A stretch of DNA of 64,000 nt from Pseudomonas sp. B21-056 (GTDB lineage: Bacteria > Pseudomonadota > Gammaproteobacteria > Pseudomonadales > Pseudomonadaceae), in the NCBI RefSeq assembly GCF_026016325.1, contig NZ_CP087203.1, positions 6,200,001-6,264,000 of the forward strand, read 5' to 3'. Position 1 is the stretch's first letter, and every line of letters starts with the position of its first letter. Below are positions 29,627 to 37,960 of the stretch, piece after piece. Under the pieces are notes generated by a model. It worked only from the letters and a program-made list of their open reading frames with translations. It made no database searches and was not told the DNA's origin. Position numbers and translations under genes: made by a program.

Positions 29627-31732
29627 ATGCCGAGCATAGACGCCCTCGCCGATCGCTTATCGGCCTACCTCGGCACGGACCAGGTCAATCTGGTCCGCCG
29701 AGCCTACTTCTACGCCGAACAAGCCCACGACGGCCAACGCCGCCGCAGCGGCGAGGCGTACGTCACGCACCCGCTCGCGGTGGCGGGCATCCTTGCCGAC
29801 ATGCACATGGACCATCAGAGCCTGATGGCGGCCATGCTCCATGACGTGATCGAAGACACCGGCATCGCCAAGGAAGCGCTACAGGCGCAGTTCGGCGAAA
29901 CCGTGGCCGAACTGGTCGACGGGGTCAGCAAACTGACCCAGATGAACTTCGAGACCAAGGCCGAGGCCCAGGCCGAGAACTTCCAGAAAATGGCCATGGC
30001 CATGGCACGCGACATCCGCGTGATCCTGGTCAAGCTCGCCGACCGCCTGCACAACATGCGCACCCTGGAAGTGCTGTCCGGTGAAAAACGCCGACGCATC
30101 GCCAAGGAAACCCTGGAAATCTATGCGCCCATCGCCAACCGCCTGGGCATGCATGCGATCCGCATCGAGTTCGAAGACCTCGGTTTCAAGGCCATGCACC
30201 CGATGCGTTCGGCGCGCATCAACCAGGCCGTCAAGCGCGCCCGGGGCAACCGCAAGGAAATCGTCAACAAGATCGAAGAGTCGTTGAGCCACTGCCTGGC
30301 CATTGACGGCATCGAAGGCGAAGTCAGCGGGCGGCAGAAACACCTCTACGGCATCTACAAGAAAATGCGCGGCAAGCGTCGGGCCTTCAACGAGATCATG
30401 GACGTCTACGCGTTCCGGATCATCGTCGACAAGGTCGATACCTGCTACCGCGTACTAGGTGCTGTGCATAATTTGTACAAACCGTTGCCGGGGCGTTTCA
30501 AGGACTACATCGCGATTCCCAAGGCCAACGGCTACCAATCGCTGCACACCACGCTGTTCGGCATGCACGGCGTACCGATCGAAATCCAGATCCGTACCCG
30601 TGAAATGGAAGAAATGGCCAACAACGGCATTGCCGCCCATTGGCTGTACAAATCCAGCGGTGACGAGCAACCCAAGAGCACCCATGCCCGGGCCCGGCAG
30701 TGGGTCAAGGGCGTGCTGGAAATGCAGCAGCGGGCCGGCAACTCCCTGGAATTCATCGAAAGCGTCAAGATCGACCTGTTCCCGGACGAGGTCTACGTCT
30801 TCACGCCCAAGGGCCGGATCATGGAGCTGCCCAAAGGCTCCACGGCGGTGGACTTCGCCTATGCGGTGCACACCGATGTCGGCAACAGCTGCATCGCCTG
30901 CCGGATCAACCGTCGCCTGGCGCCGTTGTCCGAACCGCTGCAAAGCGGCTCCACGGTGGAAATCGTCAGCGCCCCCGGTGCGCGGCCGAACCCGGCGTGG
31001 CTCAACTTCGTGGTCACCGGCAAGGCCCGTACCCACATCCGCCACGCCCTGAAGCTGCAACGCCGCTCCGAATCCATCAGCCTCGGCGAACGCCTGCTGA
31101 ACAAAGTGCTGAACGGCTTCGACAGCTCGCTGGAAAAGGTCCCGACCGAACGCGTGCAGGTGATGCTCCAGGAATACCGCCTCGAACTGGTCGAAGACCT
31201 GCTCGAAGACATCGGCCTGGGCAATCGCATGGCCTATGTCGTCGCCCGCCGCCTGCTCGGCGAAGGCGAACAACTGCCAAGCCCCGAAGGCCCGCTGGCG
31301 ATCCGCGGCACCGAAGGCCTGGTACTCAGCTACGCCAAATGCTGCACGCCGATCCCGGGCGACCCGATTGTCGGCCACCTGTCCGCCGGCAAGGGGATGG
31401 TGGTGCACCTGGACAACTGCCGCAACATCAGCGAAATCCGCCACAACCCGGAAAAATGCATCCAGCTCTCCTGGGCCAAGGATGTCACCGGCGAATTCAA
31501 CGTCGAGCTGCGGGTCGAGCTGGAACACCAGCGTGGCCTGATCGCCCTGCTGGCCAGCAGCGTCAACGCCGCCGACGGCAACATCGAGAAAATCAGCATG
31601 GACGAGCGCGACGGCCGCATCAGCGTCGTCCAACTGGTGGTCAGCGTGCACGACCGCGTGCACCTGGCCCGCGTGATCAAGAAACTGCGCGCACTGACCG
31701 GCGTTATCCGCATCACCCGCATGCGCGCATAA
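29627..31732 (+). CDS. spoT: Bifunctional (p)ppGpp synthetase / hydrolase
   Basis: The 701-residue protein has, in order, an HD hydrolase domain (AAMLHDVIEDTG near 68; intact HD pair), a RelA-like synthetase domain (MDVYAFRIIV, GYQSLHTTLFG), a TGS domain (DEVYVFTPKGRIMELPKGST) and a C-terminal ACT domain. It controls the stringent response alarmone. The length is normal. Confidence 0.96.
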   Translation: MPSIDALADRLSAYLGTDQVNLVRRAYFYAEQAHDGQRRRSGEAYVTHPLAVAGILADMHMDHQSLMAAMLHDVIEDTGIAKEALQAQFGETVAELVDGVSKLTQMNFETKAEAQAENFQKMAMAMARDIRVILVKLADRLHNMRTLEVLSGEKRRRIAKETLEIYAPIANRLGMHAIRIEFEDLGFKAMHPMRSARINQAVKRARGNRKEIVNKIEESLSHCLAIDGIEGEVSGRQKHLYGIYKKMRGKRRAFNEIMDVYAFRIIVDKVDTCYRVLGAVHNLYKPLPGRFKDYIAIPKANGYQSLHTTLFGMHGVPIEIQIRTREMEEMANNGIAAHWLYKSSGDEQPKSTHARARQWVKGVLEMQQRAGNSLEFIESVKIDLFPDEVYVFTPKGRIMELPKGSTAVDFAYAVHTDVGNSCIACRINRRLAPLSEPLQSGSTVEIVSAPGARPNPAWLNFVVTGKARTHIRHALKLQRRSESISLGERLLNKVLNGFDSSLEKVPTERVQVMLQEYRLELVEDLLEDIGLGNRMAYVVARRLLGEGEQLPSPEGPLAIRGTEGLVLSYAKCCTPIPGDPIVGHLSAGKGMVVHLDNCRNISEIRHNPEKCIQLSWAKDVTGEFNVELRVELEHQRGLIALLASSVNAADGNIEKISMDERDGRISVVQLVVSVHDRVHLARVIKKLRALTGVIRITRMRA

Positions 31733-31765
31733 CCCCAATAGCCCAGCCATTACAAGGAGTCATAC

Positions 31766-32146
31766 ATGACCAAAACCGTAATCACCAGCGACAAGGCCCC
31801 GGCCGCCATCGGTACTTATTCCCAGGCGATCAAAGCGGGCAACACCGTGTACATGTCGGGCCAGATCCCCCTGGACCCGAAAACCATGGAGCTGGTGGAA
31901 GGCTTCGAAGCCCAGACCGTGCAGGTCTTCGAAAACCTCAAGGCCGTGGCCGAAGCCGCCGGCGGTTCGTTCAAGGACATCGTCAAGCTGAACATCTTCC
32001 TCACCGACCTGAGCCATTTCGCCAAGGTCAACGAGATCATGGGCAAGTACTTCGACCAGCCCTACCCTGCCCGCGCCGCCATCGGCGTGGCCGCCCTGCC
32101 AAAGGGCGCGCAGGTTGAGATGGATGCCATCCTGGTCATCGAGTAA
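31766..32146 (+). CDS. ridA: RidA family reactive intermediate/imine deaminase
   Basis: The 126-residue protein begins [20 protein letters not shown] and ends [20 protein letters not shown], the classic RidA signature with the catalytic Arg. It deaminates 2-aminoacrylate and protects PLP enzymes. It lies 33 bp after spoT with an AAGGAG site. It is distinct from the divergent RidA relative at 1916. Confidence 0.93.
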   Translation: MTKTVITSDKAPAAIGTYSQAIKAGNTVYMSGQIPLDPKTMELVEGFEAQTVQVFENLKAVAEAAGGSFKDIVKLNIFLTDLSHFAKVNEIMGKYFDQPYPARAAIGVAALPKGAQVEMDAILVIE

Positions 32147-32153
32147 CAAGGCC

Positions 32154-32187
32154 GGCGCAGCGTCCCCCCGCTGCGCCGTTTTCGTTT
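32154..32187 (+). terminator. Terminator of the spoT-ridA unit
   Basis: GGCGCAGCG and CGCTGCGCC form a perfect 9-bp stem with a 6-base loop, followed by GTTTTCGTTTT. Confidence 0.85.
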
Positions 32188-32202
32188 TGAAAGGATTCCA
32201 CC

Positions 32203-32943
32203 ATGCGCAAAGCGCTTGCTCTCCCGCTGCTCGCCCTCCTCCTGGCTGGCTGCGCCAGCGACCCTGCCGACCGTGACATCAGCGGCACCTGGATCAACCA
32301 GGCCGCCATCGACGCTGCCGCCAAGGGTGGCCCCCTGCGCGAAGCGCTGCAGGCCTACGGCCCCAACCTGGAATGGAACGTCAACACCCGGGCCGGCCAG
32401 GCGCGCTACACCAACGGCTTTGAAAACGTCGACGGCAAGTTGCTGGCTGAAGAAGACGGCACGTGGAAAGTCGACATCTACGGCAGCGCCGCCAGCGAAC
32501 TCAAGCGCGACGGCGACCAACTGAGCCAAGCCGCCACCGAAAACGAGCCGCAACAGCTCTTCGACCGCGCACAAGTCCAGGTCCCGGAAGGCGCCCCCAT
32601 CGGCGCGAGTTTCGAACGAGCGCTGTACGCCGCTTACCTGGATGGCACTTGGAATATCGTCAACGGCCCCGGCCAGGGCGCTACCGTCCAGTTCCAACCT
32701 GACGGCCAGGTCACCGGCCTGCCGGGTGCAGACCGTTACGCCCTATGCCTGGCAGGCGACTGCGCCACCATGAGCAACGGCAACGACACCATCTGGCTGC
32801 AACAGAGAGGCCATGGGAATACCTGGATCTTTGCTCGGGATGGGAAGCGAATGGAGATATTCCAGACGGTGAATGCGTCGTTGGCGGATGAGATTCCGTC
32901 GTATACGGCGGGGCCTCGGCAATGGGTGTTGGAAAAGCAGTAG
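32203..32943 (+). CDS. Uncharacterised lipoprotein
   Basis: The 246-residue protein has a lipoprotein signal with lipobox LLAGC (Cys 17) and a mature part with repeated GTW motifs (ISGTWINQ, EDGTWKVDI, LDGTWNIV), which suggests a small beta-rich fold. I recognise no characterised family. It occupies the position after ridA in related chromosomes. An outer- or inner-membrane location is inferred (Ser-Asp follow the Cys, so inner-membrane retention is possible). Confidence 0.7.
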   Translation: MRKALALPLLALLLAGCASDPADRDISGTWINQAAIDAAAKGGPLREALQAYGPNLEWNVNTRAGQARYTNGFENVDGKLLAEEDGTWKVDIYGSAASELKRDGDQLSQAATENEPQQLFDRAQVQVPEGAPIGASFERALYAAYLDGTWNIVNGPGQGATVQFQPDGQVTGLPGADRYALCLAGDCATMSNGNDTIWLQQRGHGNTWIFARDGKRMEIFQTVNASLADEIPSYTAGPRQWVLEKQ

Positions 32944-33042
32944 CCGCCCCTCCGAACTAGCCCGTCCGCTTCAGCGACGGGCGCCACACTATCACCGCGA
33001 GTAGCAGCTCAATTACCACTTAGCTTAGGTGTATGGTCAATT

Positions 33043-33113
33043 TTAGCTGTGCAGCTAAACAAGCATTTTCTGCTAAAGTAAATCGAAAGCAGCTGTCTTA
33101 GCTGGATAGCTAA
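33043..33113. promoter_or_regulatory. Paired palindromic operators of AbiE-like module 2
   Basis: Two perfect 16-bp palindromes of 6-4-6 layout are present: TTAGCT-GTGC-AGCTAA (33043-33058) and TTAGCT-GGAT-AGCTAA (33098-33113), with centres 55 bp apart. A further AGCTAA half-site lies just before the start codon. The layout equals that of module 1 at 22512, but the half-site differs. Autoregulation by the first gene is inferred. Confidence 0.75.
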
Positions 33114-33139
33114 ATAATCTCACGAAGCTAAAATGCCCC

Positions 33140-34264
33140 ATGACAACGATTTCTCCTCGGATGAGTCATTCGGAGTACGAAGGCGAGATGCTCGGCTTGC
33201 TCATCTCCGGGCTTTCCAGCGCACTCGACGGCGTTGCCGAGGTAACGCTGGAAACAAGTAAGTTAATTACCGTCAGCGCTTCGGATCCAGGGCGCGCAGA
33301 TGCCTTACTCAACGTAAAGGGAAAAGGAGAGCCCGCTCTGCTGGTGGTGGAGGTTCTACGTAATGCATACCCTCGAGACATCCGGAGCGCGATGTGGGTC
33401 TTGGACGAGGTTCAGCACTCCCAGAATCGTGAACTCATTAAGATGGTTGCCGCAGAAACCCTAAGCCCAGGCGCAAAGCAAATGCTCAAGGATCACGGCT
33501 TTGGCTACTTCGAGAAGAGTGGCAGCCTTTATCTTCGTACGAAACGATGGTTCATCAATATCGAGCGCCCTTCAAAACCCCCATCAAAATCCAACACGAT
33601 CTCGCTTTTTACTGACGCTCGTGAAGGCGTGGTTCATGCACTCCTCATGCACACTCGCCAATGGATGACAGGTGGTGAGCTTGCTGAGTTAGCACAAACC
33701 TCCGCCTATACCTGTTCAGTGGTGCTCCAGGAACTTGAGCGAAGAGAGTGGTGCGATTCGACAGGGGGCGGGCGAACCAAGCGGCGACGACTTGTGAAGC
33801 CAGGTAAGTTGCTCGATGCATGGGCGGAGCATTGGGCTCAGCGAGAGGAGCAAATAACGAAGGGATATCTTTTCGTCGAGCACCCTAAGCATCTGCTGAG
33901 GGAGGTGACCGACCGGGTTCAAGAGGCGGGTCTTGCTTCCAAGTGCATTGTGTCCGGGGCTGCGGCAGGAAATGCCTTCGCTCCGCTGCTTACCAGTACC
34001 GACGCGGTCGACTTGGTCATTCCACCGGGCTGGACGCAAACCTTCATGGAGGCACTGAAGATGAAGCCAGTGGCCAAAGGAGCAAATGTGTCGCTCATTC
34101 AACGCGAAGCACCGGCGCTGCTGTTTAGCCAACCATTCAATAATTACTCCTGCAACTTCGCGAGCCCCTACATCCTCTACCTCGACCTGCTTGATGGCCG
34201 AGGACGGAACAAGGAACTGGCGGAATACGTTAGGGAAAAACTGGAGCAGACATGGCCGATATAA
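33140..34264 (+). CDS. AbiEi-like regulator/antitoxin with extra N-terminal domain, module 2
   Basis: The 374-residue protein is laid out like the protein at 22607. Its N-terminal domain (about 10-125) has restriction-endonuclease-like features (ADALLNVKGKGEPALLVVEV, with E-V-L in place of E-x-K). A winged helix follows (about 165-225: MTGGELAELAQTSAYTCSVV), then an AbiEi-like end with FASPYILYLDLLDGRGRNKE. The C-terminal stretches of both proteins align (KG-NV, SP...YLDL, AE..REKL). The stop overlaps the next start by 13 bp. The base composition is AT-richer than in the flanking core genes. Confidence 0.6.
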   Translation: MTTISPRMSHSEYEGEMLGLLISGLSSALDGVAEVTLETSKLITVSASDPGRADALLNVKGKGEPALLVVEVLRNAYPRDIRSAMWVLDEVQHSQNRELIKMVAAETLSPGAKQMLKDHGFGYFEKSGSLYLRTKRWFINIERPSKPPSKSNTISLFTDAREGVVHALLMHTRQWMTGGELAELAQTSAYTCSVVLQELERREWCDSTGGGRTKRRRLVKPGKLLDAWAEHWAQREEQITKGYLFVEHPKHLLREVTDRVQEAGLASKCIVSGAAAGNAFAPLLTSTDAVDLVIPPGWTQTFMEALKMKPVAKGANVSLIQREAPALLFSQPFNNYSCNFASPYILYLDLLDGRGRNKELAEYVREKLEQTWPI

Positions 34265-35160
34265 AACCGAGGAGCGCCAGTGGATATAGCTCGGATGTCA
34301 CTCAAGCATGCGAACAGACTTTGCTTACGATGCTGTCCGCCTTCGGGAATCTAAAGGATACCCTACGTCTGGTGGGTGGCTTGGTCCCTCGCTACTTAAC
34401 GCCGGAGGCGCATCCGGAAGTTCCGGCACATGCAGGCACGTCAGATGTTGATGTGGTCCTCAACCTGGAGGTGCTAGCCAGTGGTGATGAATACGCGACT
34501 CTGGCAGAGCAGCTTAAGGCCCGCGGCTTCGAGCGCACTCCCAATAGAGATGGAAGACCTGCCTCTTGGAGATGGCGTCGTAAGGTGGATGATCACCTAA
34601 TAGTGGTAGTCGAGTTGCTTAGGGATGCTGGTGACCTTCAGCCAGGGAGGGCAGTCAGTATTAATGGTGAAGAGGTTTCGGCAATGTGCATTAAGCACGC
34701 TGGAATAACCGCGGACTGGTTCTGTGAGAAGACCGTCACGGCCCACCTGCTGGATGGTAAAGGGGTTTCTACTGAGCAGATTCGCTTCGCCGATGTTCCG
34801 GCCTTCGTCATTCTCAAAGCACTGGCAATGAATCAGAGGCAGGAGCCCAAAGATGCCGCAGATCTCATTCATGTGATCCGTTACGCCGGCACGTTGGAGG
34901 AGGTTGCCGAGTTGTTCGCGGCGCGCATTCAATCGGGGAAGCATCAAAATGCAATGCTCGACGGATTGACGGCCCTAAAACTTCGCTTCTGCGATGACGA
35001 ATACGCCCAAGGATTTGAGAAGGTCGGTCCCGTAGCCTACGCGCAATTTCTGGGAGCTGACGGTGACGAGGAGTTAATAGGGTACCAGCTGTACGCAGCC
35101 AGTCTTGTTGAAGGTCTGCTCAAACTGATCCACGAGAAAACGACCTTCACCCTCCCTTGA
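34252..35160 (+). CDS. AbiEii-like nucleotidyltransferase (putative toxin), module 2
   Basis: The 302-residue protein has LVGGLVPRYL followed by GTSDVDVVLNLE (paired Asp near 66), a third acidic residue in IVVVELLRD, and ILKALAMNQRQEPKDAADLI near 190. It aligns with the module-1 enzyme through GG-VP, GT-DVD, GDEYATL-E-L and K-KDA-D. Its role as a growth-inhibiting nucleotidyltransferase is inferred from that family. Confidence 0.62.
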   Translation: MADIKPRSASGYSSDVTQACEQTLLTMLSAFGNLKDTLRLVGGLVPRYLTPEAHPEVPAHAGTSDVDVVLNLEVLASGDEYATLAEQLKARGFERTPNRDGRPASWRWRRKVDDHLIVVVELLRDAGDLQPGRAVSINGEEVSAMCIKHAGITADWFCEKTVTAHLLDGKGVSTEQIRFADVPAFVILKALAMNQRQEPKDAADLIHVIRYAGTLEEVAELFAARIQSGKHQNAMLDGLTALKLRFCDDEYAQGFEKVGPVAYAQFLGADGDEELIGYQLYAASLVEGLLKLIHEKTTFTLP

Positions 35161-35201
35161 TGGGGGACGATCAAACCGCCATACCGCGAGTAGAGTATGG
35201 T

Positions 35202-35426
35202 CTAGATCTGCGGGCAACAGCCGATTTCGGCCGACTCTGTTGAAAAAATCGGTTCTTCCAGACTGTCGGCAAACTGACCGCTGAAAATGCCTTTCTTGCG
35301 AAGAAAAAAGCCCAGGACCACCGAGCAGGTTCTAAAGATTGCTGCGAGCTGTACTGAGCTGTTGATCATTTTGGTCAAGGTTGGCAGCCCGTCAATCCCG
35401 AATAACTGGAAATAACCAGAAATCAT
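35202..35426 (-). CDS. Small hypothetical ORF
   Basis: A 74-codon frame (MISGYFQLFGIDGLPTLTKM...) sits between the second module and the DUF6124 gene. I recognise no family. No strong ribosome binding site is visible, and the frame stays open some 20 codons upstream. It may be a gene remnant. Confidence 0.3.
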   Translation of the reverse strand: MISGYFQLFGIDGLPTLTKMINSSVQLAAIFRTCSVVLGFFLRKKGIFSGQFADSLEEPIFSTESAEIGCCPQI

Positions 35427-35501
35427 CGGAAACCAGAGATGGCCGAACGGATTCGAACCAAAGCCCAGAAGTCCAAAAAAAGATATAGACGCGGATTATG
35501 C

Positions 35502-35528
35502 AAACCCGACGCAATGCGTCGGGTTTTT
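35502..35528 (+). terminator. Rho-independent terminator
   Basis: AAACCCGACGC and GCGTCGGGTTT form an 11-bp stem with a 3-base loop, followed by T-rich sequence on the plus strand. It could end read-through from the second AbiE-like operon. Confidence 0.8.
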
Positions 35529-35544
35529 ATTTAGAAGCTAGCCT

Positions 35545-35907
35545 CTACCGCGGTTCAACGTTATCCAGCGCCCGGTTCGCCAGCAACGAGCTCAGTTCGA
35601 TCAATTGCTGAACACCAAGAGCAACGTGGCGGCGCGAGCCGTCCAATTCGAATGCCAAGTCGCTGACCATGGCATCAGCCGAGGCCAGAGTTTCACTGAG
35701 ATTGGCGAGCAGGCATTCGTTGTCGACGTCTTCTATAACGGTGAATAGCTGGCCCGCTTGAGTGTCAGCTTTAGGCTTCGTCTGTTTGGGCAACAGGTAG
35801 AAATCCAAGGCACGTTTGGCGGCGGCGTCGATTGCTTCGGCGTTGATGCCGGCGGCATTGGGGGAAGTGGAATCTGCTTCTGGAGGATTCGGAGTTATCT
35901 TGAACAT
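35545..35907 (-). CDS. DUF6124-family protein
   Basis: The 120-residue protein (MFKITPNPPEADSTSP..., ending SSLLANRALDNVEPR) resembles the small Pseudomonas family DUF6124, which has no known function and often occurs in several copies per genome. It contains no membrane segment. Confidence 0.65.
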   Translation of the reverse strand: MFKITPNPPEADSTSPNAAGINAEAIDAAAKRALDFYLLPKQTKPKADTQAGQLFTVIEDVDNECLLANLSETLASADAMVSDLAFELDGSRRHVALGVQQLIELSSLLANRALDNVEPR

Positions 35908-36284
35908 TAACTAGGTCCTAGGTGAAGCCGCTACCCTCTGGCTACTAAACGTAAGGGCGGCAGCTGTACGCAGGTTAGTAGACCGGGGACCTAGCAATCC
36001 GGCGCGCCCGAGGGCGCCCTGCGCACAGCTACCATCAAATACAGGCATGGAAATACCTGACTGATAGAAGCCATTGCGCCTCACTAGATAACACGGGCTA
36101 CTAAACCCGACCACTGATGGGCAGTGGCAGGAAAACGATAAAGCCCGGGAACAAGGCGCACAAGCGGGCGGATTCTGGCGTAGTTGTAGGCAAAGGCGCA
36201 AGGATGTGTGGGGTGGCGGAAGCACGACGGTCAGTATTTGAGCCGTGCCCGGATTTCCTGGGCCTTGCGGCCGCCTTAAATCCC
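35908..36284 (-). other. Leader-like region upstream of the DUF6124 gene
   Basis: No convincing gene is present. Read on the minus strand, GTTTAGTAGCC occurs twice (about 35939-35949 and 36092-36102) with a related GTCTACTAAC copy between, so the region is internally repetitive. A 104-codon open frame (35911-36225 minus) has odd composition and is probably not coding. The repeats may be promoter or RNA-level control elements. Confidence 0.35.
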
Positions 36285-36369
36285 TTGTGGGAGCGAGCCT
36301 GCTCGCGAATGCGGTGGGTCAGCCTGCCTCAGTGCTGAATGTGCCGACGCCTTCGCGAGCAGGCTCGCT
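36285..36369. repeat. REP pair interrupted by the IS110 element
   Basis: TTGTGGGAGCGAGCCTGCTC and its inverted partner CGCGAGCAGGCTCGCT are present, but the partner stops abruptly at 36369. The missing CCCACAGAG resumes at 37550, after the insertion sequence. Confidence 0.85.
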
Positions 36370-36384
36370 TGTATGGTAGGACTT

Positions 36385-36535
36385 GAAGGGAGGAGGAGGG
36401 ACAAGGTTCGCTTCTGATTGTTAGCCGCAGTACAGACCGTGGGAGATTTTACCCCTCCTCCTTTCACACCCAAGCGCCGATAAAGAATGCATCTGGCCTA
36501 GACCGACGATAGGAACAAGCCTGCGCCTCTGGGTG
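36385..36535 (+). ncRNA. Predicted bridge RNA of the IS110 element
   Basis: Two hairpins can be drawn. The first has a stem of GGGAGGAGGAGGG (36388-36400) with CCCCTCCTCCTTT (36452-36464). Its loop holds GGTTCGCT (36405-36412), equal to the left target GGCTCGCT except for one change that still allows a G-U pair, and GTGGGAG (36439-36445), the complement of the right target CTCCCAC. The second has a stem of CACCCA..GCGC (36467-36477) with GCGC..TGGGTG (36523-36535). Its loop holds AGAAT (36484-36488), matching the element's right end, and ACAAG (36515-36519), complementary to core plus left end CTTGT. This is the target-loop/donor-loop plan of bridge RNAs; expression is not shown. Confidence 0.7.
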
Positions 36536-36575
36536 AACCCTTCAAGTGTTCAAACCTTAGCCCGGAGAGTTTTCA

Positions 36576-37544
36576 ATGGCAATGCCGGTTCCCCTCGTCA
36601 AGCCGATTGTAGGTGTGGATGTCGCCAAGGATGAGTTGGTGATGTATCACGCCGAAACCGATCAGCTTGAGATAGTCCCCAATAACAAAACTGCGATTAA
36701 GAAGTGGCTCAAGGCCTTGTCCATGCAGGTGGATATTGCCATCGAAGCCACCAATATCTATCACCTGGAGTTCGCCGATCTGGCTCACAAGGCCGGCTGC
36801 GTGATCTACATGGTCGGTGGCTATGAGCTCAGTCACTACCGCAAAGGCGTGAACGTGCGCGCCAAAACCGATGCACTGGATGCTCGCCTGTTGGCCCGTT
36901 ACCTGAAGAACGAAGGCCAGGAACTGCATCCCTGGAACCCGCCATCGCCCTTGTATCGCCGGCTCGTAAGCCTTTTCCGGCGCCGTGCGGCTGTGGTCCA
37001 GGCCCGTGTCAGTCTGAGCCAAAGCTGGGCGAACGAGCCGTTACTCAAAGCCGCGTTCAAACGCCAGATAGGCGCGATGCAACGGCTGGAAACCCTGGTC
37101 GAAAAAAAGATCCAGGATGAGCTGAAGGACGCAGGCTTGCTGGGTCAGCTCAAGCGCTGCATGAAAGTTGAAGGCATTGGCCTGTTGACCGGCGCCCGGT
37201 TGCTCACCTCGTTTCAGCGGGGGGATTTCAAAAATGCCGATGCCTTCATCGCTTTTCTGGGGCTGGACCTGCGCATATCGCAATCAGGGCGAAAACAGGG
37301 TCGCCGCTGCTTGACCAAACGAGGTGATCCAGAAGCTCGCCGACTGCTGCACAACGCAGCGATGTCGGCAAGGCGCACGGAGCGATGGAAGGGGTTCTAT
37401 GAGGCGTTGCTGGCACGGGGACTAAGTACAACTCAGGCCATGGTGGCGCTGTCGCGCAAGCTTGCCCGCGTAGTATTCGCTCTGCTGCAGAATCAGAGCG
37501 AATACCTGCCAGAAAGGCATTTGAAGGCTAGTCATGCACCATAG
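36576..37544 (+). CDS. IS110-family transposase (RuvC-like DEDD recombinase)
   Basis: The 322-residue protein has an N-terminal RuvC-like domain with acidic residues in GVDVAKDELVMY, AIEATNIYHL and AKTDALDARLLARYL. A C-terminal Tnp domain holds the serine region SQSGRKQGRRCLTKRGDPEA. The frame is intact. The enzyme should use the RNA from the noncoding leader to choose its REP target. Confidence 0.92.
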   Translation: MAMPVPLVKPIVGVDVAKDELVMYHAETDQLEIVPNNKTAIKKWLKALSMQVDIAIEATNIYHLEFADLAHKAGCVIYMVGGYELSHYRKGVNVRAKTDALDARLLARYLKNEGQELHPWNPPSPLYRRLVSLFRRRAAVVQARVSLSQSWANEPLLKAAFKRQIGAMQRLETLVEKKIQDELKDAGLLGQLKRCMKVEGIGLLTGARLLTSFQRGDFKNADAFIAFLGLDLRISQSGRKQGRRCLTKRGDPEARRLLHNAAMSARRTERWKGFYEALLARGLSTTQAMVALSRKLARVVFALLQNQSEYLPERHLKASHAP

Positions 37545-37549
37545 AATCT

Positions 37550-37960
37550 CCCACAGAGGGGAGTGCTGTTGGGGAAATTGCGCTTCGAGACGGCAGCCCA
37601 ATCAACTCATTAACCACTGAGGAAGGCCCTCACCGTTACAAGCAACTGAATGCAATACCCTACCCGTAAGAATTTGTAACTTCTCGAGAACCCACCCAAT
37701 AGTTAACGGAAAGTTACCTCACACTTCAAAGTACCTTTTGATGAACTCTTTTACAGAATAATCCTACATCCCCTATTTTTTATTTTTGGCATTCTTCGCA
37801 CCGAATCGCAGCCCGCCGTTGAATGGACTGCGGCTCGAAGCATTCGGCTATGCAATACGAAACTTCCTACATGTAATGCTGAAAATACGCATTGAAGTTC
37901 CTGGTTATTTGCTGATTGCCGAAAGTTTTCAATAACCGTACCACCCCAAAAGGCCATGGA
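37550..37960. other. Intergenic region upstream of the type VI cluster
   Basis: After the tail of the broken REP, this roughly 410-bp AT-rich stretch should contain the promoter of the secretion operon. I looked for a sigma-54 GG-N10-GC motif because the cluster encodes a sigma-54 activator and found no good match. No gene is visible. Confidence 0.5.

Larger units (their letters stand above)
36370..37549 (+). mobile_element. IS110-family insertion sequence inserted in a REP
   Basis: The ends are deduced from the broken REP: GGCTCGCT precedes the element and CCCACAG follows it, with CT present on both sides (36368-36369 and 37548-37549). The element is about 1.18 kb, without terminal inverted repeats, as usual for this family. 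A CT core dinucleotide also agrees with the well-studied member IS621. One intact transposase gene and a 206-bp noncoding left end are present. Confidence 0.85.

Noticed and set aside
35435..35460. GGATTCGAACC, which on the minus strand reads like a tRNA T-loop (GGTTCGAATCC)
   Set aside because: The surrounding bases do not form a T stem, acceptor stem or cloverleaf. A remnant attachment site cannot be shown without the matching tRNA gene.
37700..37960. Possible sigma-54 promoter before tssA (TTGGCATTCTTCGCA near 37790)
   Set aside because: The spacing between GG and GC is 8 bases instead of 10, so it does not meet the -24/-12 pattern.
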